12,005 bases of DNA from Candidatus Pacebacteria bacterium CG10_big_fil_rev_8_21_14_0_10_44_11 (GCA_002772705.1 PFDH01000027.1:1-12005); one strand, 5' to 3'; positions 1 through 6,492 are shown, counted from the stretch's first letter. A program made the numbers and translations. The notes: generated by a model not told the origin, from the sequence alone.

Positions 1-297
1 GAAAATACAAATGTAATAATTTCTGCCGGTCAAATGAGGGAGTGCGATTATTACGTAGAGCTTGCTACAGATCTAGGGGAAAAACCTAGTACTGAAAGTG
101 GAATGTTATACAAAACACTTAGTTCTCCCAAAGATAGTGGTTCATATTATTACCTGATCAAAGATGAATTGTGTGAAATAGATTCTGCCCCTACCATTGT
201 AAGGTTAAAAAAACTTGATGATTTATATTTAGAAAAACAGAATAATCAAGATTTTTGCAGTACTTGGGTTAAGCAAGAATACAAGCTAACCCAATAA
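1..297 (+). CDS. 3' end of an unrecognised protein (N-terminus outside window)
   Basis: The reading frame is open from base 1 to a TAA at 295-297, giving 98 C-terminal residues. An ATG at 34 is in frame, but the frame continues upstream of it, so the gene most likely begins outside the window. The visible part is polar, with many Tyr and acidic residues and three Cys, and has no membrane segment. I do not recognise a family. The Tyr/Cys-rich end could be the globular tail of an exported or pilin-like protein, but this is only a guess. No terminator follows; the next 50 bp carry the promoter of the transaldolase gene. Confidence 0.6.
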   Translation, partial: ENTNVIISAGQMRECDYYVELATDLGEKPSTESGMLYKTLSSPKDSGSYYYLIKDELCEIDSAPTIVRLKKLDDLYLEKQNNQDFCSTWVKQEYKLTQ

Positions 298-312
298 AGT
301 TCTTGATTCTGT

Positions 313-341
313 GTGACATCGCCCTCGGAACTGGGTATACT
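313..341 (+). promoter_or_regulatory. Sigma-70-type promoter of the transaldolase gene, predicted leaderless
   Basis: GTGACA at 313-318 (5/6 to TTGACA), a 17-bp spacer, and TATACT at 336-341 (5/6 to TATAAT). Only six bases (342-347) separate the -10 box from the ATG at 348, so transcription should start at or within a base or two of the start codon. No Shine-Dalgarno sequence could be transcribed. This is the best promoter in the window and the clearest leaderless case. Confidence 0.75.
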
Positions 342-347
342 GAATAG

Positions 348-1007
348 ATGGAGTTATTTTTGGACTCAGCTGATCCACAACAAGTCAAAACTGCCTGGGA
401 CTGGGGAGTGATTCAAGGCGTGACTACCAATCCTAGTTTGCTAGCTTCAGTTGGGAAACCATACATAGAAGTGGTTAATGAGCTGATTCAAATTGTTGAT
501 GGGTCAATTTCGCTAGAAGTGATTGCGACTGATTTTGAAACAATGCTGCAACAGGCCAGAACTTTGGCAGCCCTGAGTAGGAAAATTGTGGTCAAAATTC
601 CCTGTACGACGGATGGCCTAAAAGTTGTCAAAATTCTTTCGGCTCAAAAAATTAAGACCAATGTAACGTTAGTTTTTAGTTTGTCGCAGGCTATCTTGGC
701 AGCCAAAGCTGGTGCTACCTATGCTTCTGTTTTTGTGGGTCGATTAGAAGATATGGCAGAGCATTCGGGTGATGAGTTGGTTTCACAAGTGAGAACGGCC
801 TATGATGATTCGCTGATCCCCACAAAATTGGTAGCGGCCAGCATCAGAAATGAAAACCACTTTGAACAGTCAATCTTAACTGGGGCTGACATTGTGACCG
901 CGCCGTTCCCAATCGTTGAAAAATTGGTTCGCCATCAGCTGACCGATGCTGGTCTCCAACGCTTTTTGGATGACTGGGCACGATCGGGTTTAGAGTTTCC
1001 TGGTTAA
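348..1007 (+). CDS. tal: Transaldolase (short-form, fructose-6-phosphate aldolase/transaldolase family)
   Basis: A 219-aa protein, the usual length of the short TalC/FSA/MipB class of single-domain (beta/alpha)8 aldolases. It moves a dihydroxyacetone unit between sugar phosphates in the non-oxidative pentose phosphate pathway, in the cytoplasm. The N-terminal MELFLDSAD holds the conserved Asp6. GVTTNPSLLA (24-33) is the family signature, and the Schiff-base lysine is Lys83 in VVKIPCTTDGL. KTNVTLVFS (103-111) and VGRLED (130-135) also match. Glu57 and Phe129 occupy positions that in E. coli FSA are Gln59 and Tyr131. This combination is typical of true transaldolases rather than fructose-6-phosphate aldolases, so I favour transaldolase. 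The ATG at 348 is fixed by the adjacent -10 box. The gene is probably monocistronic or read through into mutL, which also has its own promoter. Confidence 0.93.
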   Translation: MELFLDSADPQQVKTAWDWGVIQGVTTNPSLLASVGKPYIEVVNELIQIVDGSISLEVIATDFETMLQQARTLAALSRKIVVKIPCTTDGLKVVKILSAQKIKTNVTLVFSLSQAILAAKAGATYASVFVGRLEDMAEHSGDELVSQVRTAYDDSLIPTKLVAASIRNENHFEQSILTGADIVTAPFPIVEKLVRHQLTDAGLQRFLDDWARSGLEFPG

Positions 1008-1016
1008 GGAAAATTT

Positions 1017-1044
1017 TTTACCCTAAAAGGCTTTGTTGTAGAAT
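1017..1044 (+). promoter_or_regulatory. Promoter of mutL
   Basis: TTTACC at 1017-1022 (4/6), a 16-bp spacer, and TAGAAT at 1039-1044 (5/6). The predicted start near 1051 leaves a leader of about 32 nt before the mutL ATG at 1083. That leader has no recognisable Shine-Dalgarno sequence. Inferred from sequence match only. Confidence 0.5.
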
Positions 1045-1082
1045 AGCCGCTAGATAGTTGTTGAGTCGGCAATTATCAACAC

Positions 1083-2774
1083 ATGGCAAACATTAAAACT
1101 TTATCTCCAGAAACTGTCGCCGCAATAGCAACCGGACAGGTGATTGAGCGCCCCTCATCAGTAGTTAAAGAATTGGTTGAAAATGCTTTGGATGCGGGCG
1201 CAACTCAGATTACGATCAAGTTAGTTGATGGCGGCCGGCAAGAAATAAATATCATTGATAATGGTCTGGGCATGAGCAAGGAAGAGCTGCTATTGTCGGT
1301 TCAGGCCTATACCACCAGCAAAATTGCCAGACTTGATGATCTTAAGCAGCTCAAATTCTATGGCTTTCGAGGGGAAGCACTAGCCAGCATTGCCTTAGTT
1401 TCTCAGCTTCAAATTCAATCAAAGCAAGCGGTAAACACATTTGGTCACTATCTCCAGATAAAACATGGCAATTTGATTGATGAGCATTCGGTTGGAATGA
1501 TTGCTGGGACCAAAGTCAGCGTCACTGAGTTGTTTAGGTTTCAACCGGCTAGAAAGAAGTTTTTAAAATCAGCAACAACTGAGCTCCAGCAAATTTATAA
1601 AGTGATTTTACCCCTGATTTTAATCAATCTTCAGGTCAGTTTTAGAGTTGAGCACAACAATTCAGTCGTAATTGACTGCCCGCTTGGCCAAACATTTTTG
1701 GAACGAGTGTTGATTTTGCTTGACCAAGAGTATCACTCAAAACTATTACCGGTTCAGCTGTCCCAAGCTGGGTACAGGCTTACTGGTTTTATTGGTGTCC
1801 CTCAAATCGCATCGCCTGCCAATTCGAGACAATTTTTGTGGGTCAACACCAGACCGGTTTTCCACGATTTAATCAGCAGAACCATTAAGTTGCTGTACGG
1901 CACCTTGCTTGAGCCAAAAGCCACCCCAGTTTATTTTTTGCAGTTGGTGGTGCCTCCAGAAGCAATTGATGTCAACATTTATCCTCAAAAAACTTCAGTT
2001 TCGTTTCTAGAAGAGGAAATAGTGGTCAACCTTATTTCTGCTGCGGTTACCAATACTTTGACTGAATCTGGTTTGATCCATCGCCTGATTGACCAAGCCG
2101 AAAGGACTGAGTTATTGGTTAAAGACTCTGACGTAGACAAGGTGAGTGGTCAGCTGAAACAAATCACTAAGCTATGGACCATGAAGAATCTGCAGCTGAG
2201 TTCGACAATGAAACTTTTTCAACTTCATAAATTGTATTTAGTTTTAGAGGTTCCAGAGGGAGTGTTGCTGATCGATCAGCACTCGGCTCATGAGCGGGTG
2301 TTGTATGAACAATTTTTAGCTGCCTCTCAACAACATGTCCAGCTTCATCAGCTCAAGTTGAGTGTAGCCCAAAAACTTAATCTTGTTCCGTACCAGGCCA
2401 TCGGTCAACGAACACAAAAATTATTGGCTAGTTTGGGTATTAGCTTAGAAGAAATAGATCGTGAACACTTTGTTTCCAAAATCCCGGTAATCCTGCAACA
2501 CCGAAACTATCAAGAATACATCAAAGAAGTGATTGAGCAAGCTGAACAACTATCGCCCGACGAGTTTGAGCGTTCAACTCAAAAAATAATTGCTTTCTTG
2601 GCCTGCCGATCGGCAATCAAGGCTGGTGAGCCACTGACGGCTGAGGAACAAAAAAATCTAGTCGAAAAGCTACTTAAGACCAAGTCAAACTATACCTGTC
2701 AGCACGGCCGACCCGTCTTCATGTATGCTTCGTTAGCAGATTTGGCTAGAATCTTTAAACGGACCGGTTTTTAA
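1083..2774 (+). CDS. mutL: DNA mismatch repair protein MutL (endonuclease type)
   Basis: A 563-aa MutL, shorter than the E. coli protein (about 615) because of a short linker. It couples mismatch recognition by MutS to strand incision. The N-terminal GHKL ATPase shows Glu30 and Asn34 in KELVENALDAGA, DNGLG (59-63), GFRGEAL (94-100), the PARKKFL block (155-161), VNTRPV (254-259) and DVNIYPQK (296-303). The C-terminal domain has DQHSAHERVLYE (398-409), a match to the metal-binding endonuclease motif DQHA(x)2E(x)4E with Ala replaced by Ser, plus ACRSAIKAGEPL (507-518) and CQHGRP (539-544). It should therefore nick DNA itself, as in bacteria without MutH. The segment aligning with the beta-clamp motif (QxxLxP) reads QHVQLH and looks degenerate. 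The start at 1083 gives the canonical N-terminus. The 3' end overlaps the convergent radC-like gene by 42 bp. Confidence 0.96.
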   Translation: MANIKTLSPETVAAIATGQVIERPSSVVKELVENALDAGATQITIKLVDGGRQEINIIDNGLGMSKEELLLSVQAYTTSKIARLDDLKQLKFYGFRGEALASIALVSQLQIQSKQAVNTFGHYLQIKHGNLIDEHSVGMIAGTKVSVTELFRFQPARKKFLKSATTELQQIYKVILPLILINLQVSFRVEHNNSVVIDCPLGQTFLERVLILLDQEYHSKLLPVQLSQAGYRLTGFIGVPQIASPANSRQFLWVNTRPVFHDLISRTIKLLYGTLLEPKATPVYFLQLVVPPEAIDVNIYPQKTSVSFLEEEIVVNLISAAVTNTLTESGLIHRLIDQAERTELLVKDSDVDKVSGQLKQITKLWTMKNLQLSSTMKLFQLHKLYLVLEVPEGVLLIDQHSAHERVLYEQFLAASQQHVQLHQLKLSVAQKLNLVPYQAIGQRTQKLLASLGISLEEIDREHFVSKIPVILQHRNYQEYIKEVIEQAEQLSPDEFERSTQKIIAFLACRSAIKAGEPLTAEEQKNLVEKLLKTKSNYTCQHGRPVFMYASLADLARIFKRTGF

Positions 2775-3161
2775 TTCTTCTATCAGTCCTGATTCAGAAA
2801 ATGAAAAATAACTAGTATTGGTGACGATTAAATGATCCAGCAGTTGGAAACCGATTAGCTCGCCGGTAGCTATCAGCTTAAAGGTGGTTTGGTAATCGGC
2901 TTTACTTGGGAAACACTTGCCCGAAGGGTGATTGTGGATGACAATCAAAAATTTAGTTTCTTTGGTGATCAACTTAGTTAATAACTGTCGGGGATCAATG
3001 ACTATTTCAGTTTGTTTATTCGAGGTAACTGACAACTGACTAAGCAGATGTAATTGGTCGTCTAGGGCAAAAAAGACACCGTGTTCGGCCGCTAACTTTG
3101 AAAATAATTTTAGGTATGAGTTAAGTTGGGGGACTGTATGACAAACAATTGGCTGATCCAT
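2733..3161 (-). CDS. Short RadC-like JAB/MPN-domain protein
   Basis: A 142-aa protein consisting of little more than the RadC JAB domain. The helix-hairpin-helix N-terminal region of full-length RadC (about 220 aa) is absent. An in-frame stop 15 bp upstream of the ATG rules out a longer form from this frame. The zinc-ligand segment HNHPSGKCFPSKAD (76-89) keeps both His and the Asp of the JAMM motif, followed by ELIGFQLLDHLIV and SYFSFSESGLI, all characteristic of RadC. The JAMM glutamate, which in RadC lies in an AHE-type segment after the first strand, seems to be missing: the aligned stretch HLLSQLSVTS has no acidic residue. The molecular role of this family is not settled despite the old 'DNA repair' name. 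Its last 13 residues and stop lie in the overlap with mutL and extend past the usual family end. A TACGAT six bases before the ATG is a weak candidate -10. Confidence 0.85.
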   Translation of the reverse strand: MDQPIVCHTVPQLNSYLKLFSKLAAEHGVFFALDDQLHLLSQLSVTSNKQTEIVIDPRQLLTKLITKETKFLIVIHNHPSGKCFPSKADYQTTFKLIATGELIGFQLLDHLIVTNTSYFSFSESGLIEELKTGPFKDSSQIC

Positions 3162-3246
3162 GCCCAGATCGTACTAACCAATTCTTGCAACAAGCTTGCG
3201 CCGGCTGATCCTAATTTGTCAGCTGGTCCTACTGTGCCCGCAGAAA

Positions 3247-3666
3247 TTAAACCAAGTAGATAATGCTTGTCATGAGTAGGATACTGACTAATTGGTAGCT
3301 GGTGTTAATAGCCAACAAGTGAGGCAAAAATTTCTTGCCGCTAAAGATAGCATCGGTAAACTGGGTGACGCCGATAAAGCCCAGCCAAAGTAAGCCGCTG
3401 ACTAATAAGGCATCCTCAAAGGTTGGAATATAGGCCATTTTTAAGACTACGGTAATAGCTGCCGCCTGAATAATGGCGCCAATAAAAGAGTATGAATAGA
3501 GGACACCCATCTTTTTTTGAGCCTCTTTGAGCGATTTTTCTGATAGGCTCATCAATCGCATCCAGGGCTTACCCAAGACATAGGGTGAATACCAAGCAAA
3601 GCCAAGTGCCATGCTGGCGACGGCGGCTAACAAAACGGCAAGAAAATTAACGGCGGGAAATATCAC
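3247..3666 (-). CDS. DUF1761-family four-helix membrane protein
   Basis: A 139-aa, strongly hydrophobic protein with membrane segments at about 5-27, 55-76, 84-104 and 116-138. The segment WYSPYVLGKPWMRLM (25-39), right after the first helix, is the hallmark of the DUF1761 family, whose function is unknown. A charged loop (KSLKEAQKKM, 44-53) joins helices 1 and 2. The start is GTG at 3666, supported by a Shine-Dalgarno sequence 5 nt upstream. That sets it apart from most genes here. It lies 60 bp downstream of the same-strand gene ending at 3727 but has its own -10 box. I infer a small integral membrane protein and cannot assign a substrate. Confidence 0.8.
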   Translation of the reverse strand: MIFPAVNFLAVLLAAVASMALGFAWYSPYVLGKPWMRLMSLSEKSLKEAQKKMGVLYSYSFIGAIIQAAAITVVLKMAYIPTFEDALLVSGLLWLGFIGVTQFTDAIFSGKKFLPHLLAINTSYQLVSILLMTSIIYLV

Positions 3667-3671
3667 AGCTA

Positions 3672-3678
3672 CTCCTTT
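3672..3678 (-). promoter_or_regulatory. Shine-Dalgarno sequence that fixes a GTG start
   Basis: AAAGGAG on the minus strand, 5 nt before the GTG at 3666. It is the only strong anti-16S match upstream of a start in this window, and it supports GTG as the true start of the DUF1761 gene. It also shows that the organism uses SD-dependent initiation alongside apparently leaderless starts. Confidence 0.75.
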
Positions 3679-3695
3679 GGCATAGTATTGCTCTT

Positions 3696-3701
3696 AGTAT
3701 A
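3696..3701 (-). promoter_or_regulatory. -10 box of the DUF1761 gene
   Basis: TATACT on the minus strand, 29 bp upstream of the GTG. Transcription from about 3689 would give a leader of about 23 nt containing the Shine-Dalgarno sequence. No good -35 box is seen 16-18 bp upstream. Confidence 0.45.
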
Positions 3702-3726
3702 CCGTACATTTTAACATTGGTGTTAG

Positions 3727-4329
3727 TCAGCGTTTATTGGCTTCGTCCAGCCAGTTTTTGAGCGAGTTATAAATTGGCAAAGCCAGTTTTAGAGAGGTTT
3801 CGAGCGTTTCGGTCGGGACTTTACCACCTGAAGAAGTAATGAGGTTTTTGACTTCTCTGAGTTGTTCGATCGCGTCACAGGCCTCTGGGGTGAGAAATTC
3901 TTCGTCCTCTAAGTAATTCAGTACCTGTTCGGGGGTCAGTTGAGCAGTTTGCTCAGTACTGCGCTTGATTGAACGAACAATGACTCGCAGCATTCGTTCT
4001 AAGTCAAACGAAACCGACAAAAAATTATCTTTCAAATTATCCATTTGGTCGGGTGTGTCTTCTTTGAACGCTTTTTTAACTTTATAAATTGAGGGTGTAT
4101 CTTTGGCATCTTCACTAATAACTGGTGAACCAACTAACTTTTTCAGTTGCTCCTCTTTTTTCTTGCCAGACAGTCCCCAAAAATTAAATTCTTTGAGATC
4201 AGAAAATAGAGCCAAGAGCAACAACATTAGGGCAATGGCCACGGTGTTATTAGTAATGGCAATGCCAAAGTTATCAAAAACCGAAAGCAGTAAGATTCCC
4301 ACTAAAGTGAGAAAAACGAGATACTTCAT
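3727..4329 (-). CDS. Membrane-anchored protein with a C-terminal helical domain (HEPN/DUF4145-like?), unknown function
   Basis: 200 aa from the ATG at 4329. Two close N-terminal membrane helices (about residues 3-21 and 29-45) are followed by a charged linker (GKKKEEQLKKL) and a mainly helical cytoplasmic domain. The frame extends to a GTG at 4398 (223 aa), but a TTTTCA-17-TAGAAT promoter lies at 4388-4416, so an mRNA from it would begin downstream of that GTG. I therefore prefer ATG 4329, although no Shine-Dalgarno sequence is seen there. The C-terminal part (FDLERMLRVIVRSI, then LTPEQVLNYLEDEEFLTPEACDAIEQLREVKNLI) has the pattern of HEPN/DUF4145-type helical domains, but the RNase motif R-x(4-6)-H is absent (REVKNLITSS). 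The domain call is a guess from pattern only. The gene ends in TGA and is divergent from the CAP gene. Confidence 0.7.
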   Translation of the reverse strand: MKYLVFLTLVGILLLSVFDNFGIAITNNTVAIALMLLLLALFSDLKEFNFWGLSGKKKEEQLKKLVGSPVISEDAKDTPSIYKVKKAFKEDTPDQMDNLKDNFLSVSFDLERMLRVIVRSIKRSTEQTAQLTPEQVLNYLEDEEFLTPEACDAIEQLREVKNLITSSGGKVPTETLETSLKLALPIYNSLKNWLDEANKR

Positions 4330-4387
4330 AGTGGAAGCTTTAGACTTGTCGCTTATTCCGCGACTAGTCTTTGTCTTATTTGGGGGT

Positions 4388-4416
4388 ATTCTATACACAG
4401 TTGATTCAAATGAAAA
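4388..4416 (-). promoter_or_regulatory. Promoter of the HEPN-like membrane protein gene
   Basis: On the minus strand, TTTTCA at 4416-4411 (4/6), a 17-bp spacer, and TAGAAT at 4393-4388 (5/6). The predicted start is near 4381, about 52 nt before ATG 4329. It overlaps the CAP gene promoter on the other strand by 12 bp (4405-4416). Confidence 0.5.
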
Positions 4417-4434
4417 TAACCAATCTGCTATGCT
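4405..4434 (+). promoter_or_regulatory. Promoter of the CAP-domain gene, predicted leaderless
   Basis: TTCAAA at 4405-4410 (4/6), an 18-bp spacer, and TATGCT at 4429-4434 (4/6). Exactly six bases (4435-4440) precede the ATG at 4441, the same spacing as at the transaldolase gene, so the mRNA should have no leader. Confidence 0.6.
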
Positions 4435-4440
4435 ATCGGT

Positions 4441-5511
4441 ATGTCTGAGAATCTGATTATTAGGTTACTAACTTTGGCCTTCTTTTTAGGGCTCAATGTG
4501 GTTTTAGGTTCTTATTTTTTGTTGACCGTTAAAGGTCAGTCGGTTCTGCCCACTCAGGTAAGAGAAACTTTATCATCATATGGGGTCTTGCCAAATCTTG
4601 ACGCCAAGTTACCGCTTGGCTATGCCCCTGATTATTCATTAAGAATTGACTTGACTTCGGACGCAATTATTGAAGTCGTTAACGTTGAAAGAAAGACAAA
4701 CAAACTGTCCCAGTTAGAGGTTTCCGATCAATTACATCAAGCGGCTGAACTGATTTTAGCAGAAGCCAAGAATAATCAAGCTACTGTTACCCAAGAAGCA
4801 AGCAACACCTTTTTGGCTGGGGCACTCAAAAAAGTTGGTTACAGTTACAGCAGCACCTATCAGTCAGTGGTGATTGGGCCGGTGACAACAGCCTCGCTAT
4901 TGGACTATTGGTTGCAACATCAGCAACAAGAAAGTATCTTTGCCGATGAGGTTTCCCAAATTGGGGTCGCTACCACGGTCAAGACAGATCAAGGTGAATT
5001 TATTGGTATCACTGTCGTGCTTTTAGCCAAACCACGAGAAACAACAACTGCTGTTTCTGTGGCTAAAGTAGAAACTAAATCGGCCCTGCCAATCATTGCT
5101 GACCAAGAGGTGATTGACGCTTTAAATAATTACCGACAGGTACACGGGGTGGGCGTGCTGACTGTCCATTCAGCTCTGTGCGCCTACGCCGAAAAACGAG
5201 TTCAAGATTTGGTTGCCTATGGCGGCTTGGACAATCACCAAGGCTTTCAGGCTGATTTTGCTGACCCCAAGAATCTACCAGAACAACTCAAAGATTATCC
5301 TGGCAGTAAAATTGGCGAGAACCTGGCTCATCAATTTTGTAAAAATATGACCACTGGCGACTCATTTGTAGCAGAGACAGGTACGGCAATTATTGAATGG
5401 TGTTTTGACTCTTCAACCAAAGGGCACCGGGAGGCTCAGTTAAGCAGTGATTACCACAATGTTTGTGTCAGACACGCCGACGGCATGTATGTAGTCGAGT
5501 TTGGTGAATAG
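4441..5511 (+). CDS. Membrane-anchored CAP/SCP (YkwD-like) protein with two CAP-like domains
   Basis: 356 aa. A single hydrophobic segment at about 6-30 without a clear cleavage site suggests a signal anchor with the rest outside the cell. The C-terminal domain (about 222-356) is a CAP/SCP domain: ALNNYRQVHGVGVLTVHSAL (227-246), a His in DNHQGF (266), GEN with Glu293, Trp320, and His329 in KGHRE. Four Cys (247, 300, 321, 342), all in this domain, could form two disulfides. Residues about 75-198 look like a second, degenerate copy. VNVERKTNKLSQLEVSDQLHQAA resembles the domain start, and LDYWLQHQQQESIF followed by IGVATTV resembles the W...H...iGva end, but the metal-site residues are not kept. 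Bacterial CAP proteins are extracytoplasmic and mostly of unknown activity. Its end faces galU with a 17-bp gap. Confidence 0.85.
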   Translation: MSENLIIRLLTLAFFLGLNVVLGSYFLLTVKGQSVLPTQVRETLSSYGVLPNLDAKLPLGYAPDYSLRIDLTSDAIIEVVNVERKTNKLSQLEVSDQLHQAAELILAEAKNNQATVTQEASNTFLAGALKKVGYSYSSTYQSVVIGPVTTASLLDYWLQHQQQESIFADEVSQIGVATTVKTDQGEFIGITVVLLAKPRETTTAVSVAKVETKSALPIIADQEVIDALNNYRQVHGVGVLTVHSALCAYAEKRVQDLVAYGGLDNHQGFQADFADPKNLPEQLKDYPGSKIGENLAHQFCKNMTTGDSFVAETGTAIIEWCFDSSTKGHREAQLSSDYHNVCVRHADGMYVVEFGE

Positions 5512-5528
5512 TGCCCGCTTTCACGAAT

Positions 5529-6416
5529 TTAATTTGAGGGAAAAAGTTCAGTGATTAATTCTTGCAGTTCTCGGGCTAATTCTGGCTGTGAGCGGGCGAC
5601 CATCAGATTAGCTTTGAGCCAGCCTAAAACATAGCCGCCATCAAGATATTCGCCGGCTGGGGTATGAATTACAACTGGCGCCTGTTGGGCAAGTTGGGTG
5701 ATGCTATCAGTAATATACAGTTCTCCCGATCCGGGATTGACGGTCTGCTTTTCAATAATCTCAAAAATAGCGGGAGTGAAAATATATTTGCTAATGTTTG
5801 CAAGATTTGAAGGGGCTGAGCCTGGCGCTGGCTTCTCAACTAAACCGGATAAATAGGTAAAATGATTTTTTTCTTTGATTTTGGCAATCCCGTACTTGTG
5901 TAAGATAGATTTTGGCCGCTCAATACAGGTGGCTAGTCCAGCTGCATTAGATTGAGTAAAAGTTTCGATCATCCGTTTGGTTTCTGAGCTACCGTCAGCG
6001 TTAAAAATAAAATCATCACCCATAAAAACCAGAAACGCTTCTTCATCTTTCAGCTGTTCTTTGGCTAATTTAACTGGGGTCGCGGTGCCATACGTCTCGC
6101 TATCGTCTTGTTTAATAAAAGTGTAGTTAGCTTGGGTATGCAGATGACTGACAGACTCATATTGGTCGAGTTTATTCATTCGCTTTAAGTATTCATACAG
6201 CCTTTTGTTTTCACGGTAGAAGTGAACAAGCTGGGAATTATGTTCAGAAATGATAAAAATAATATCGGTAATGCCGGCTTTAATACAGTCCTCAACTACA
6301 TAATCAACCAACGGCCGATTCAAAATCGGCAGCATTTCCTTTTGAATCGTTTTGGTGATCGGCAAAAAGCGAGTACCAAATCCAGCAGAAGTAATCACGG
6401 CTTTAGAAATTTTCAT
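5529..6416 (-). CDS. galU: UTP-glucose-1-phosphate uridylyltransferase-like nucleotidyltransferase
   Basis: 295 aa from the ATG at 6416. It joins a nucleoside triphosphate to a sugar-1-phosphate, most likely forming UDP-glucose for envelope glycan synthesis. The nucleotide-binding signature AGFGTRFLP (11-19) is followed by TKTIQKEMLP (21-30). NRPLVDYVVEDCIKAGI, MGDD (132-135), VEKPAPGSAPSNLA (193-206), GELYITDSI (231-239) and YLDGG (257-261) all fit GalU. A GLGHAV-type segment of enterobacterial GalU is replaced here by YGTATP (109-114), so the exact sugar is less certain. The frame is open for 30 more codons to 6506. That extension would run through both divergent promoters and into the Nudix start, whereas 6416 gives the canonical N-terminus and lies seven bases after a TATACT box. 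The head-to-head Nudix gene starts 81 bp away. Confidence 0.88.
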   Translation of the reverse strand: MKISKAVITSAGFGTRFLPITKTIQKEMLPILNRPLVDYVVEDCIKAGITDIIFIISEHNSQLVHFYRENKRLYEYLKRMNKLDQYESVSHLHTQANYTFIKQDDSETYGTATPVKLAKEQLKDEEAFLVFMGDDFIFNADGSSETKRMIETFTQSNAAGLATCIERPKSILHKYGIAKIKEKNHFTYLSGLVEKPAPGSAPSNLANISKYIFTPAIFEIIEKQTVNPGSGELYITDSITQLAQQAPVVIHTPAGEYLDGGYVLGWLKANLMVARSQPELARELQELITELFPSN

Positions 6417-6423
6417 GGTGGCA

Positions 6424-6429
6424 AGTATA
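6424..6429 (-). promoter_or_regulatory. -10 box of galU, predicted leaderless
   Basis: TATACT on the minus strand, seven bases before the galU ATG at 6416, so transcription would begin at or next to the start codon. The -35 region is weak (TCGCTA at 17 bp). A second possible -10, TATAGT, lies at 6440-6435 and would give a leader of about 10-13 nt. Confidence 0.5.
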
Positions 6430-6483
6430 CCTTTACTATACACAAATAGCGACCTGAAAATTGTATCACTTAGCCAGATTGTT

Positions 6484-6492
6484 TGATATACT
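6484..6492 (+). promoter_or_regulatory. Extended -10 promoter of the Nudix gene, predicted leaderless
   Basis: TGATATACT: a TG one base upstream of TATACT (6487-6492), the extended -10 pattern that can work without a -35 box. No good -35 lies 16-18 bp upstream. Five bases (6493-6497) separate it from the ATG at 6498. The position of this box is the main reason to reject the in-frame TTG at 6483 as the start. Confidence 0.6.

Noticed and set aside
1058..1082. Hairpin TGTTGA/TCAACA just before the mutL ATG
   Set aside because: Only 6 bp, AT-rich, with an 11-nt loop; too weak to call a regulatory structure.
3162..3246. Possible structured RNA in the gap between the radC-like and DUF1761 genes
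   Set aside because: On the minus strand there is a short stem (CC-A-GCTGA pairing with TCAGC-C-GG, one mismatch) and a small palindrome CAAGCTTG, but no T-run, no promoter and no known RNA shape; likely chance.
4330..4398. GTG start giving a 223-aa form of the HEPN-like membrane protein
   Set aside because: The GTG is upstream of the best -10 box; the 23 extra residues are basic and look untranslated. Kept as an alternative only.
4103..4456. Plus-strand open frame opposite the HEPN-like membrane protein
   Set aside because: It is an antisense shadow; the minus-strand frame has membrane helices and a sensible domain layout, and the plus frame covers the CAP promoter.
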